Shown one piece after another: positions 44,381 to 56,639 of a stretch of 64,000 nucleotides of DNA; position 1 is the first letter of the stretch; each line of letters starts with the position of its first letter. The notes beneath the pieces are model-generated. The model did no database searches. It saw nothing but the letters and a program-made list of their open reading frames with translations, and was not told the DNA's origin. The position numbers and the translations under genes are program-made. The DNA lies in assembly GCA_016748015.1 (NCBI GenBank), contig JAAOMT010000135.1:365164-429163 (forward strand), in the 5' to 3' direction. This stretch comes from Geosiphon pyriformis. Taxonomy: Eukaryota > Glomeromycota > Glomeromycetes > Archaeosporales > Geosiphonaceae.

Positions 44381-46126
44381 TCATACAAATAGTTGTCTTT
44401 GCTGAGATGGGCTTCGAGGAAGCCATTCAAGAAATCGTCCCTTGTTTTCATTCCAAATTTTTTCCACTTTATCCTCAAAGGATTCAACCTTCTCATTCGC
44501 AAAACGTGTCAATCCTTCTAATGCACAGACAATAAGTATGAGAACTAAGCTACCAATATCTCCGTACGTTGAGTATAAGGTTTCTCTCTTACTGTCAGTT
44601 AGGGGAAGATCCCAAATCAAACTAGAAACACCGCTTTTCGGTGCCACTTGCCAATTTCGGATGCGGCCCAAGTCATCCACAATGCCACTAACTCCCCCAG
44701 CATCACATCGTAATAGCCAAAATCCTTGCTCGATTGCACGTACAGATGCCATGTGTAGGTGTTCGAGGCCCACACGCGAACCCCACGTTTGAGCGGGGGA
44801 TAATACTAGGTTGGCCTCCCCTGCTTGTTGCAATAGTTTAGGGAAATCCATATCAAAACATATTGCTGCGCTGACGTTTAAAGGGACTGATATCTTTTTT
44901 ATTATTGTGGGAACATTAATCTCCTTCAAAGGTAGCTCACCAGGGCCAGCTTCTGTAGAATATCCTTCCGCAATAGGGACTGGATGGGTTTTAGTGTAAT
45001 TAAAAAGTATACTACCATCTTTATCTATCAAAGTTAAAAAATTTCGTCGTTTGTGGCCTCCAGAAGGGACGGTGTATGTTATGCCAACATAAACAATGTG
45101 TTTTTTTGCTATTACCATTGTTTCATTCAATAGGTTGTCCAATGCTGTTGTTGAATCCAAATTCACGGCAGATTCCGACCATAAAATTATCTTGGCCCTA
45201 GTAGCCAAATCTTTTGTTGAATGGATCATTTCTTCTAAAGGTGAATCCTTTATCGATGGGGCCGCTAGAAGACAAGCAACTTTGAGAGTTTTCAGAGGTT
45301 CAATGTTACTTTCTATCTGATTTAACCTTTTAGCTCCCCAAGAATAAATGAATAGTAACGCGATTGCAGAAAGAACTATTTTTCGACTTGTTTGTCGAAT
45401 TGCTGGGGCTTGCGATTCAGGAGATAAAAGCGAAGTGCGTTCGTTCAACTGATTAGAACCATCATCAACATTAACATTATTTAGGGAATCTGCAAGAAGT
45501 GTGGCACCAATATGTGCCCACCAAGCCAAAACAAAATCGATTCCACTCAGTCCAAACACAGAGGCTAATTGAATCAGGGGATTCCCATCACCTTGTAACG
45601 TATAAGCCCAATCTCCCCAAGACCCAAAGGGTGAAAATCGTCGCCATAAAAGCCAAGTACTCACCCAGAGACCAGCAAATAGGAAGAAACTGCTCTGACC
45701 ATATCTTCTCAGATAAACTTTTTCAATGTATGTGGGGAGTATGGTTAAAAACGCGACCAAAGCACCAATTGAAATAAGCACTCCAATATTGTCAAATGGG
45801 GAATCTAGCGGAGACGAAGAGAAGTCGCAAAAGGACAAACCAATACTAAGAGCCAAAAAGAAAAATAAAGTGAGGATATACAGTGGCGACCCATTTCTTA
45901 CCAAAAATAAAATTAGGGGCAAATCAAAAAGTGATAGAAGAGGGATGGGTATTAAGCCCAACCCAAAATATGAGAGAATAGAAGTTAACGGCAACGCACT
46001 TAGAAACCCAAGGTTTTTTGGTTCGAATACGCTTCCTGGCATATTGTGGTCAAAGATAAAAAAGTAGATTGAATGCGAACCGAAAAAAATGAGCTTTAAA
46101 TAGTTAATATGATACTCATAAACCAA
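44381..46126 (-). CDS. Lnt-like membrane carbon-nitrogen hydrolase
   Basis: A single 581-codon exon. About six hydrophobic segments lie in the first 205 residues, another at 249-265, then a nitrilase-type domain, then a last span at about 522-540. The Glu-Lys-Cys triad is visible: E318 (LWSESAVNL), K379 (NYTKTHPVPIAEG) and C423 (AAICFDMDFP). GNPLIQLASVFGLSGIDF and the spacing match bacterial apolipoprotein N-acyltransferase (Lnt), which acylates lipoproteins. Fungi lack such lipoproteins as far as known, so the substrate is open. Met29 (MPGSVFEP, 46042) is an alternative start with a more natural membrane N-terminus. The gene is convergent with the deaminase. Confidence 0.87.
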   Translation of the reverse strand: MVYEYHINYLKLIFFGSHSIYFFIFDHNMPGSVFEPKNLGFLSALPLTSILSYFGLGLIPIPLLSLFDLPLILFLVRNGSPLYILTLFFFLALSIGLSFCDFSSSPLDSPFDNIGVLISIGALVAFLTILPTYIEKVYLRRYGQSSFFLFAGLWVSTWLLWRRFSPFGSWGDWAYTLQGDGNPLIQLASVFGLSGIDFVLAWWAHIGATLLADSLNNVNVDDGSNQLNERTSLLSPESQAPAIRQTSRKIVLSAIALLFIYSWGAKRLNQIESNIEPLKTLKVACLLAAPSIKDSPLEEMIHSTKDLATRAKIILWSESAVNLDSTTALDNLLNETMVIAKKHIVYVGITYTVPSGGHKRRNFLTLIDKDGSILFNYTKTHPVPIAEGYSTEAGPGELPLKEINVPTIIKKISVPLNVSAAICFDMDFPKLLQQAGEANLVLSPAQTWGSRVGLEHLHMASVRAIEQGFWLLRCDAGGVSGIVDDLGRIRNWQVAPKSGVSSLIWDLPLTDSKRETLYSTYGDIGSLVLILIVCALEGLTRFANEKVESFEDKVEKIWNENKGRFLEWLPRSPSQQRQLFV

Positions 46127-46689
46127 TCAGAATCGACTTGATATGCGATTTTTATAACAAATGAATTTTTAAGTTTTGCGAATCTTTTTTGTGTTTTATC
46201 ACTCGGGTGGTTTATCCAAACAAAAAGGCTTCATCATAAATCAGGTAAAATATTCATACCTACTTCCAATAGCAGATGATTGTTTTGGCCCATGCACCTT
46301 CGTTTAACTTTTATGTACAGTTTTATTGTCAAAGTGAACCAAAAGATATAATAATAATGATAATATTGTTTTTATTTGTCTCTGTATATGCTGTATTGTT
46401 ATTGTTAGTTTTAATTTTTATTGGCTGTGTTGTGTGTATGTTATTGTATCTATGCTAATATAATTGTAATTTTAATATTATTATATGCAAATTCTGTTAA
46501 TTAATGTTATTTTAAAGTCTATTTTTTGTTAATAATATATTATTAATAAAAATAATACAGTTAATATAACTTTATGTTTCAATTAACACTTTAAAAATTT
46601 AATAACAGATATTATTGTACTTTTTAATAATTGTTTATGTAATAATGTTTTTTAAAAGTTAAAACAAATATAAATTAAAAAAAATTAAT
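46127..46689. other. upstream of the Lnt-like gene, AT-rich
   Basis: It should contain the promoter of the Lnt-like gene at its left end. A 60-codon hydrophobic frame (46276-46458) is probably chance in AT-rich DNA. No other gene seen. Confidence 0.5.
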
Positions 46690-47187
46690 AAATATAAAAT
46701 ATAAAAAAAATTTGGGATAAAATAAATTAATTTTGTTTTGTTTAATAAAAAATAAAAAACAATTAATACTTTTAAAAAATTCTGGTTATATTTTTCAAAA
46801 AAAATAATTAATTAATTAATAAACAAGTAAAACAAAATTATTATTTTTTCTGTATTTTTATAATTACAATTAAAACAAAAAAGTTAAAACTTTTTTATTA
46901 TCTAAAACAATTAATAATATCTTTATTAATAAAGTATTTATAATTATAAAAATTACTTAATAATATTTTATAGTTATGTTTTTTTTAAATAAAATAATAA
47001 TTAATTAGTTTTTACTAATACAAAAACACTATTTTTATTTTTAATTAAAAGTTTTTTTTCTTTTAAAATTCTATTAAAAAAACTTATTTAAAATAATTTT
47101 AATATGATTTCTGTTTTTTAAAAACTTTAAGTATTTAATAAAAAATCAATAATTAAGTTATTTTTATTTTTATTATTGCTTAAATAA
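46690..47187 (+). repeat. AT-rich repeat X, right copy
   Basis: Inverted relative to the copy at 38500-38990; both end at CTTAAATAAT and abut a LINE pointing away from the gene island. Confidence 0.65.
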
Positions 47188-50100
47188 TAGTGTAATAAAA
47201 GAAATTGATATAAAAAAGTTGTTTTTGATTGTTAATAATTTGCCAAAGCTGTTAAGTTGTCAAGAATACCTAATAAATTTTGGAGACATTGTAATGAAGA
47301 AATATTGGTTTGTTTTTTGAAGTTATTGAATTTATGTTTGACTTTGGGTGTAATTTTAATTCCTTAAAAAAGAGCATAAATTTCAATAATTCCAAAACTT
47401 TATGAATAGAATGGCATTTTAACAAATACTAAGCCTATTATACTAATTAAAACAGCTCAAAAAATTTTATCTAAGATCTTTTCTAATTAGATTTCATTAG
47501 CATACAACAAATTTAACATATTTTGTGAGAATAATTTTTTAGTATTAAAAAATATTTTGACTTAGTTTTCTGTTTTTGTCATTGAGTCAGTTGTCAAGAA
47601 TACTTTAAAAAAGGGTAAAAAACTTTGATTAGTGTTATAGAACATATACAAAGCTTATAATTCAGTAGGCTGACATCATTTAAAGACTAGTTTGTGTTAT
47701 ATTAAAATGTGCAGTTAGTTTATTGAGTTTTTTGGCAGTATTTATAAAGATTGAATTAACAGAGTTATGACAAATTTTGAACTCTTAAGTAGTTATAAAA
47801 TACATAATAATTTGGATTAGGGTAAGATTTTCTTTTTACTCCTTTAGAGAATTTTTTATGATCCACTTTTGTGTAAAGTAAAGAGATACAAACACTTGTA
47901 CAGTTATTGTATTAATACTAAATTTGTGTCAAAAACTGGCAGAGTTGAGATTGTTGGAAAGAAAACTTTTTTTTTGGCTGCTGGTATCTTTGTTAATAAC
48001 ACAATTTAAGTTGGAAGCTGTCAAGCTTCTATGCAGTATATTTTGAATATTGCCTGGAAGTTTTTTGATATCAATAACATTTTAATTAATAATAATAAGA
48101 TAGTAATTATTTCTATCAATTAAGATGTTAAGACTGTTTTATTATTGATCAATAGTTTATTGATTTTGATTGCTAAGTGGAGTGAATTGCACAGATACTT
48201 GAGTATTTTTTTGTTTACTAAGAATCTTTTTAGATCTAGTTTGGTCCAAACTTATGTGAATGTCAAGTTTTTTTCTAATGTAGTGTTTAGGAAGATTATT
48301 ACAAATAAACAATTTTCTTACTTGGTTTCAGCTGTTTTGCAGTCCATAATTAGCTATCAAATACAGTTTAGTTTTGTTTTATTAGATATATGTTACAAGT
48401 GAGATATTATGATTAAAAAAGATCTTAGATCAAAGACTGGTTTACTATGTGATTTTTTTAATAAGATCTTGTATCATTCTTCTTTGTATGATTTAAAATC
48501 TTTCAAGCAAGTGCAATCTGAAAGAAAGTTGGTCTTGCTAGTTTTTTTTTCCAATGCCTATGGTATTTTTAGATGTTTATTTGAACATAGATTTTTGGAT
48601 TTACAAATTCTGGAGTAGTTTTTTTTAAATTCTTTACAGTTTCTTGTCAAGTTACAAGTTAGTTCAGTAAATAATTTTTTGGCTGGTGTAGTGAAAATTT
48701 TTTTGGAGAATAAGCTATCTTTGGCAAACAATTTGTCCAATGTTTTTTATGAATTTGACAGGTTTTCAATATCTAACATCTTAAAATATTCTTTATATTA
48801 CAATTTTGTTCTTTCTTTAAAGTGGTTTGATGTTGTATTTAGTAATAGGCTTTTGAATGAAAGAAAAAAAATAATGGACTAGAAAACGTTTTAGTGGTAG
48901 AAGAAGTTGGATTCAAGAGACCCTATTTCTTATTAGTTTATGTTGGTGTTTGAGTTTATAAGCAATAATGTTTCTTTAAGTGTTAGATCTGTTATTGCTT
49001 CTGAATTGCCTGTGCTGAATGTTTTAGATTCTGAGAGATTTTCTGAGATATGTGGTGGTTTATTAAAGATTTGGTTTGACTGCATTGAGGTCTACACAGA
49101 TGGGTCTTTGAAGAGTGCTGGTTCTATTAAGGTAATATATAGAGTGGCTGCTTACTTTCTGGCTATAAATAAGAATATTGGAATTGAAGTAAAGGAGCTT
49201 TTGTCTTATACTTTGGTTAAGATACAGGCTATTGTCTTGGCTTTAGAATGTGTTTCATTTTTATGTGTTATAACTTTGTATTTGGACAGCCAATCTGCAA
49301 TTAATGCTTATGTGTTTAAGGCTTTGTGTAATGTGCTGAACTCTACAGTTAATGTTGGATTGAAAGATTGTATATAGTTAATCTAATTAAGAATAAAGAC
49401 ATTTTGGTTAAGTGAGTAAAGATTAAGGGACATTTAAAGATTTTAGGCAATATTAAAGCTAATGTTTTGGCTGATAAGACCACTTTGTCTCCTTTTTTTT
49501 TGCCAATTGGAGTTCAGAAACAGTTTTTGGTTGCTAAGAATATAACAGTATCTAATAACACTTGTTATTTTGTTCATGATCTGTACTGGTCAATTTGTCA
49601 TGCTTATTAGAAGGCTGGTCCTAATTATAACATGATTTCAAGTGCTATAATTTAGAAAATTAATTGGACTGCTACTACAAAAGTCTGACATCCTGACTTA
49701 CATATGTTCTTTGAGTTCATTAGTAAGATTTCGGTCAATTTGTATACATATATGATAAAGACAATACATCAATAACTATTGGTTGTTGTTAAAAAAAAAT
49801 TGTATAACAAGAATTATTTGGGAGGTTTTGTGCTTGCTGTGTAATAAAGTAGAGTTGTCTGATCATGTTTTTACTTGTTTTGGTGACTCTAATCTTCATA
49901 AAAATGTTTTGGTTAAGACTGCTAAGAGTGAGTGTTGTTGGCAGGCTCCTTTGCTCATCTACTTCTGCTATTTTGCATTCATTTTCAATGTATTCTTTAA
50001 ATATAAGTCTGTATATTGCTATTTGCAAAAATTTTGTGCTAAAAGATTGATATATTGTAACTGTTGTAGTTCTTAAAAAAAAGAAAAAAGCTGTTCTAGT

Positions 50101-50510
50101 TTTTGTCAAATTTGTTAGGTTTATGATGGAATTGCATCAGATTAAGGTGTGGCTTATCAGATATAAACATAAAATGAACATGGAAAGAACTGGGTTGGTC
50201 AATAATAATGGTTTGATTTCAGGTTTTTTTTACTGTATAGTATTTATGTTGTCAAATAGGGTTATTTATATACTTGATATTATGGAATTCCTTGTTGTTA
50301 GCTTTAGTAGATGCAAAATATGTCATTTTTTTTCTGGTTTAGGTGGTAATACAGTTGTTTGTATAGATGTGTAGTATTGGCTTGATTGGTTTAAGTAGTT
50401 GGTCATATGTAGTAAGTGCATAAATTGTATTTAATTTGATCTACTTAGTTTGGTTTTATATACTAGATAGCAGTTGAACTTTACTTATAAAATTTGATAA
50501 TAAAAAATTA
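47188..50510 (+). pseudogene. LINE L2, 5'-truncated ORF2 (RT and RNase H)
   Basis: Coding similarity begins at once after repeat X (DIKKLFLIVNNLP) and continues through the RT (NGILTNTKPIILIKTAQKIL; TQFVSKTGRVE-like block) to an RNase H domain at 48940-49377 (VYTDGSLKSAGSI, LYLDSQSAINA) and the C-terminal CHFFSGLGGN ending at 50374. The catalytic RT Asp pair is Asn-Asn (GIFVNNTI) and the motif A Asp is Asn (YKAYNSVG), so the RT is dead. The 3' end is an AT-rich tail near 50495-50510. Many stops. Confidence 0.82.
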
Positions 50511-50962
50511 AATAGTCAAAAAAACCAAAACAGCCAAAAAATAATTTCTTTAAATTTTTGTTAAATTTAATAATAATTCTATTAAAATGCTAAAAAGTTT
50601 TTTTTTGGTGTTTTTAATAATTTTAATATTTTAAAGTCAGTTTTTTTCTTATTTTTTTGGCTTTTTTATTAGTCTTATATTATTAATATTAATTATAATA
50701 TCTAATAAAACAAAATAATTTTTTTTTTCTTTTTTTTGTCTTAAATTTCCAAAAAAAAATTCAAAATTTTGAAAAATGTTTTTTCTGTTTTACTGTTTTA
50801 TATTTTACTAATTTTTAAATATCTAACTTTTTTGTTATTAAACTGGCTATTACTATAAATAATTCTAGTGCTAAAAAAAAGTTAACCAGAATTGCAGTTT
50901 TAAGTTCTGTTAGTGAAAGCTTGTCTTAAAAGCAGAAGTTGTCACTTGACAATATTAAGCAT
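50511..50962 (+). mobile_element. LINE L3, 5' end
   Basis: Begins with AAAAAAACCAAAACAGCC directly after the L2 tail. The leader is followed by the start of ORF1: SSAKKKLTRIAVLSSVSESLS, then KQKLSLDNIKHC, where element E is inserted. The ORF1 part parallels L1 at 27300-27461. The remainder lies beyond the window. Confidence 0.65.
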
Positions 50963-51798
50963 TGTTACTTATAAAAAGACATATAAAAAAAAATAGAAAA
51001 AAACAGATAGACCAATAAAAGAGTAGTAGTTAGCATGTAAGCACATTGTTCAACAATATAGAGTAATGTCAGAAATTATAACATATTGCTTAGCAATATA
51101 GAACAATGTTAGAAAATTAGAGTATATTGCTTAGCAATATAAATATTGCTTAAGAAATTATAGCATATTGTTCAGGAATATAAGCAATCTTGTAGAATCT
51201 AAATTATATATATAGCAAGAGTGTTAAAAGCAGAAGAAAAATAATTACCAAGACCTCTTCATTACTACATTTTTGTTGGAATTATTAATATCAATAAATA
51301 ATTATTTACTATCTAAATTATTTTTCCCACTATTAACACTTTATGTTAATAGTATCTAATACCTGATCACACTGAAACAATAGCTTTTAATTATGGCTAT
51401 TAACAAGATATTAACATTTATTGTCTTGGTTTATTTCTTTTATTTTATTTTTCTTCTTTTATTATTTTCTTGTTGTTTGCTAATTGATTAAGAATTTAGT
51501 ACTAAGTTGTTGATGTTAAAAATTGTCTGGTAAAAGACTCTTACAAATGGGTAAAACATGTAAGAAATATAGATTGCTTACCAGAAAAGTACTGGTCATC
51601 AAGCTGAAAAAAAAATTAATAAAATTAGATTCTGAAAAGCTATAGAAACAACTGTTGAATCTCTGTTCATTATACAAAGAACTCCAATCAAAACCTTTAA
51701 ACAACCAAAACCTTCAGATATTATCAATGAAATTAGCTATTAAACACCAAGTTATGAGTTTGTTATTTAATTCAAAACTTTAAATATTACCTGTAACA
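50963..51798 (+). repeat. element E 5' LTR (836 bp)
   Basis: TGTTACTTATAAAAAG to CTGTAACA. It shares its inner half with LTR C (CACTGAAACAATAGCTTTTAA block, pyrimidine tract, ATTATACAAAGAACTC) but its U3 array is different. Confidence 0.85.
51041..51200 (+). repeat. 40-bp array with palindromic core in LTR E
   Basis: Four units start near 51041, 51081, 51121 and 51161. The core TATTGCTTAGCAATATA is a near-perfect palindrome in units 2 and 3; units 1 and 4 are mutated versions (ATTGTTCAACAATAT, ATTGTTCAGGAATAT). Confidence 0.8.
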
Positions 51799-51800
51799 TT

Positions 51801-51817
51801 TGGTGCTTCCTATGAGG
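51801..51817 (+). promoter_or_regulatory. element E primer-binding site
   Basis: TGGTGCTTCCTATGAGG, two bases after the LTR; two differences from the D site. Confidence 0.7.
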
Positions 51818-51849
51818 TATAATTTTACAGAAAACTAGCACTAACAACA

Positions 51850-53640
51850 ACCATCTAAAAGTGGCAGAATTGGAAAGAATAGAAACAAACCATTTAGGAT
51901 TCACCAAATCTTTATTTCAACACTACTGTCGACATTTGGAATTAATCAACAATTATCTATTAGCAGAATCAGTTTTCAATTTCTATATTAATGAGAGAAT
52001 TTCATACTTGCTAGAAGTACTAGTAGAAACTAACTTGGCAAGAGAAAATTTTTACAACAAATTAATTCAAAATACCAGTCTACTAGTAAATTATAACTTT
52101 ACAGCAATTCTCACTAAAATCAATAGAAAGATTGAAAATCACACTCAACAAAGATATCCAATTATTTACACAAACAAAGACAAAAAAAAATTACAAATAC
52201 TAACAGTAATACCTTAAAGAATACAACCACCCATTTAGAAGAAAACAAGACTTGAGCCACTAACCAATCCATCATACTACTATACACTCAGAAATGCCAT
52301 CAACATCTCATTAGCAGACACATCCATATCAAGTGTGAAAACATTATTGGCACAAATACTATTCCAAAGTAAACAATCAAAAGCCAACCTATTAGGAATC
52401 TATGGCAAATATTTTGAAAGATTTAAATTACAATCATCAATACTATCAGAGTTTTGATCACCATTATCTCCACCAGATTTCAGAACTGCAAGTCCTTGGG
52501 AAATAACTGAATCAGAAGAAGAGGAAGATGACAATTAGGAATTTAATTACCAAAACCTAATTGTAAAAAACCCAGAAGTTAAAATCCTGAATATTCAAAT
52601 CCAAGAAAATCAGAACAATTTAACCCCCAACATAATTAATCAGCAATACTTACCTTCAGTAATTGAGATCAATTAGCTACCAGTTGAACCAATTGCTGAA
52701 CCAATTCAATAGCCACAAGTATTATATTAACAATAACCATAACCATCACTTCAGCAATTATTACAACAATCTGTAATTGCTTCAATAGTATTTGCCCCAA
52801 TAGTAAAACTTGAAAAATTTACTGATGAAGAAGACAATATTCAAGCATAGATAAATGACATCACCAAAGCAATTACAGCTAATAATTGGAACAACAACAG
52901 AGTCCTTTAAACAATCTCATATTTTTTACAAAATACTGCCCACTTATAATATTAGAGCTTGGCCCAGAAATTTCAAACATTTGATATGTTTAAACTGGAA
53001 TTTTTAAGATACTTTAGTAATAATAACAGCATTAATTATTTAGCCAATATTTTCACTACCATTAAACAAGGAGATACCAAAGCAGTTACTACCTACCTAG
53101 GACACTTTCACAGAAATCTGCAACAAATTCAAGTTATCAATGCCAATTATTTCATAGTAACTCAAATTTTAAATTAATTTATTTACAGATTATGCAGCAG
53201 TATCTTCCAATGCATATATCCATTATATTTAACTGACTTTCAAGCTGCTGTCATCCATGCCAAAGATTTTGAATTAGCTGAATTTGAAGCCAATCATTCC
53301 CAAGCCATAAATCTAGTAATGAATAGATCATCTGACTTAAATTTTAAATTGAAGCAGTTTAGTGATTCAATCAATCAGAAATTAGAGAGATACTTAACTA
53401 ACAATTAAGCAATCTATTAACCTCTACAACAATGTAATAATTTAGGAAACTCAAATCATTTCCAAAATCAGGCATGTCTATTATTGTCAACCAATCAATT
53501 ATAACAATTAGAGATATATGTTTGCTACAATTGTAGTAAACAAAGTTACATTAAAGCTAGCTGCCAAGTTTATAGCAGTAACCCATAATTGGGAAATCAA
53601 TATTGAAATCCCAATTGCAGGTTTCAAACTCTGAGTTATT
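51850..53640 (+). pseudogene. element E gag
   Basis: N-terminal part open at 51861-52217 (HLGFTKSLFQHYCRHLEL), capsid-like domain at 52820-53400 (LEFLRYFSNNNSINYLANIF, AVTTYLGHFHRNLQQIQ) and a degenerate zinc knuckle near 53520-53565 (CYNCSKQSYIKASC, His replaced by Tyr). Stops are frequent. Confidence 0.78.
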
Positions 53641-54800
53641 ACTTAAATCAAGATTAATACCAATCTAATTACACCCAAATAATGTAACAACCAATATATG
53701 TACCTCTAATATATTAATCAGCAACACCTGTAATATATTAACTATTGCAGTCACAACTAATTTATTAACATCAACTCATTCAAACACCATCACAAATAAC
53801 TGTACACAATAGAAATTAGAAGCCAAGAACCATCCAACAAAACTGGAGATTAGTGATAGTTATTCATCAACCAATTCTTAGTACATTCCAACAACTCTCA
53901 GAATTACATTCAAGAAATTTAAGAATTAAGTACACTCAAAACCCAAGTTTTCAGAACTATTTAAGTCTTTTGGTTATTCCAGAAGATACCTCCCTCAACA
54001 ATTTGAAACCCAACCAGAAACCATTTACCAACAACATTCTACTAACAACTGTTACCAATAATGACTTGTTAGTAGTTATCTTTCCCTTTAAACTTGAGAA
54101 ACAGTTGGAAATATCTCTTTTTAGTGGTACTGCTCTTAAAAAAAACCCATAACTGCAATGTATACTAATATCAAAGCTGATGGTCAGTTCATCAAACTGA
54201 TCCTTAATAGTGGATTAGTAGATAGCATCATTACATGACAACTTATAGACCAATTAAATTACTGAGTTGATTATGCTGTTAGTATCACAATCATTACAGC
54301 CGATGAAGTGACCATAACCCCTATTGGCAAAATTAATAACTTCTTTTTTGAAATTAATGGCATCATTACTTCCATCAAAGTTTTGGTGATGAAAGCAATC
54401 CAATATTAAGCACTAGTTGGCAATGACTAATTGTCCAAAACCAATGCAGTACTTGATTGGACCATGCAGAAGCTTCAACTCAGTCAGAATAATTAGCACA
54501 CATGTATATCAGCCATATGCAGCCACTTTTGGACAAACACTATGCCAACACCACTCATAGAATTGGAAGAAGAAGAGAACAAATCTACCTGGAAAGCTTA
54601 TCAAGTATTATAGACCACAGATAATCACAACAAACTACTGCTGATTTTAACCTGAAAAGACAAAGGAAAAGGAAAAAAAAGAGAAAAAGAGCTCACTTAA
54701 GCCACTACCTCCATTTATATTTTATACACTACACCTCAACCCAACTATTGTCAACCAAAGTTAGTGTGCATTAACTGTGGCAAGAAATTGTCATCCATAA
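53641..54800 (+). pseudogene. element E protease and start of zinc region
   Basis: Gln/Pro-rich spacer, then the protease: FIKLILNSGLVDSIIT (DSG Asp is Asn), later ALVGND and KTNAVLDW. At 54760-54790 the first Cys pair of the zinc region (CINCGKKLSS) is reached, where element F breaks it. Confidence 0.75.
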
Positions 54801-54804
54801 ATGT

Positions 54805-55775
54805 TGTTATCAGAGGTTTTTGGTCTCTTTTTTTGAGTGTTGCTAATGTCTGTCTGTTGCTAATTTCACATTTTCTGGAAGCAGTTGAACCTCTAATAAC
54901 TAAATTTATCTTCAAATTATCTCCTATAATTTGAACTGCTGGGCTTATAAGTAGAATAGCCAATTCTATGCCAGTTACTTTGTGTAGTTACATTGTAGTA
55001 AACATTAACTTTTTCTCAGAAATTGCTTGTTTGAAAGCTCACTAAAATTGTGTAGTTACTTTGCTATGAAAGTCAACTCTTCTATAGGAATCTCATCTGT
55101 AAGCTACCCTAATGATTATGATAAGAAAAATAAAATAAAATAAAAAAAATATAAAAGAAATAGAATTCTGTTAAGGGAAACGTTTTCTATTTAGGCCTGG
55201 AGTTGCTAACAGATTACTGAAATTGATAGCTAATCAATTTTAAAATCTTAGTCGAGTTTTGGAGAATTTCAAGTGTAATAATCAAAGATTTGGTTTTCGA
55301 ATATTTAATTTTTATTTGAATGTGGAAAAAGTAATTTGTTTCAATTAAGATATCTAAAGTAAGATACTATGATGAAATACTATAAGAAGATACATTTTTT
55401 TGAAGAGAGAAGCTTTTCTTTTATACAATTTGTTGTAGTACTAGTCTTTGAATTTGCACTTTTTTTTTGCTATAATTTTGGTGAACTAAAGATACATTTC
55501 AGTAAACTACAAGTTATTTCACTGAACTATTGATTATTTCGGCCAATTTTTATTAATTTCAGCGAATTTTGACTATATTAAATGGTTCAGGGTATTGTGT
55601 AATTTGATTATCTTAATTTCTATTATACAAATCGGATTATTGATTGAGTAATAATATTTGATAATTTGATTAAATAATAAGTGATAATCGAAATAATAAT
55701 AATATATGCTAATTAATAATAGAAATTATAAAAATAATTTCATGCTAATTAATAGCTAAAATTCTACTGGTAACA
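54805..55775 (-). repeat. element F 3' LTR (971 bp)
   Basis: Plus-strand ends TGTTATC and GGTAACA; identical in length to the A LTR at 4291-5261. The 20-bp array is at 55474-55575. Confidence 0.87.
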
Positions 55776-56400
55776 TAATCTTCTTCTCAAAACTGAGCTC
55801 TGTTGAAGTTCAAGCACTATCTGTGATGTTAAGATAGTAGTCCAAAATAATTGAAGTAATTTGGTCTAAAAATTGTTGAAATTTCAGTTCTGTGAGCTTT
55901 CCAATATATTGTATTTTCATTGGATGAAGTATTGGATTTTGTAGAACGTTTTTACAAGTATTGAATAAATCATAGAGTCTAAATGCTGTTCTAAGTTTGT
56001 AGTGAGTGTTTGTGGGTCCAGCTGCTGTCATAAATTCATTGTGAATTTGTTTTTGTATAGCTTCAGGAATAATATGTGTTGCTTTAAGTTCCAGTTTTCA
56101 TTCATAAAGTGTTTTTTCAATATGAAAATATTTATAAATAAGAGTATGTTCATTGTTTTGTTCATTAAGAAATAGTAAAAGTTTTTGTTGAATTGTAGCA
56201 TTTGGTGAAATGTCAATGGAAGCAAATAAAAGGTTTTCTTTTAGTGCTTGCTTTAAAAGTTCTGATAATTAATTTCCAGAGTAATCTCTTGTTTTTCTTC
56301 TATAAGGGTAATAATTCTGAGAATTATTTACTACTGGTGTTGTGATTTCTTTTTGAGTGTAATTAATTTAACTTCTATTAATCATTATGAATAAGTCAAA
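55770..56400 (-). pseudogene. element F ORF3
   Basis: Collinear with ORF3 of A in two frames: SQNYYPYRRKTRDYSGN and NATIQQKLLLFLNEQNNEHT (56345-56150), then TNTHYKLRTAFRLYDLFNTC and YIGKLTELKFQQFLDQI (56031-55810). A second, shifted open frame (56225-56028) is a by-product. Confidence 0.58.
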
Positions 56401-56639
56401 AAGTATTTTTAAGGCTAACATTAATTTTTGAGATATTTGTTGAATATTTTGGAAAATAATTATGATAAAAATGACTAACTAAAAAATAAAAAAAATTATT
56501 TTTGGGTATGAGGTTTTTATTTGTTTTTGGGTTTGGGTGTTTTTTGTAATTATTTACTATTTTTGTTTTCTGTTTTTGTGTTATTAAAAAAATTATTGTA
56601 AAATTATGTTGAATTAAGTGTTCAACTTTGGTTATTGTT

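Larger units (their letters stand above)
50963..54804 (+). mobile_element. Ty3/Gypsy element E, 5' half
   Basis: 5' LTR (50963-51798), primer-binding site, gag and protease on the plus strand, related to B and C. gag and protease share one frame. The left flank is gcat. At 54801-54804 (atgt) element F begins in opposite orientation, so the rest of E is displaced outside the window. Confidence 0.82.

Noticed and set aside
44350-46067. Several plus-strand frames opposite the Lnt-like gene
   Set aside because: Short antisense frames inside a 581-codon gene with a complete catalytic triad.
46276-46458. Hydrophobic 60-residue open frame
   Set aside because: A chance product of T-rich DNA; no neighbour context, family or splice structure.
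47188-50374. L2 as an active LINE
   Set aside because: The catalytic RT residues are Asn-Asn, motif A Asp is lost and many stops are present.
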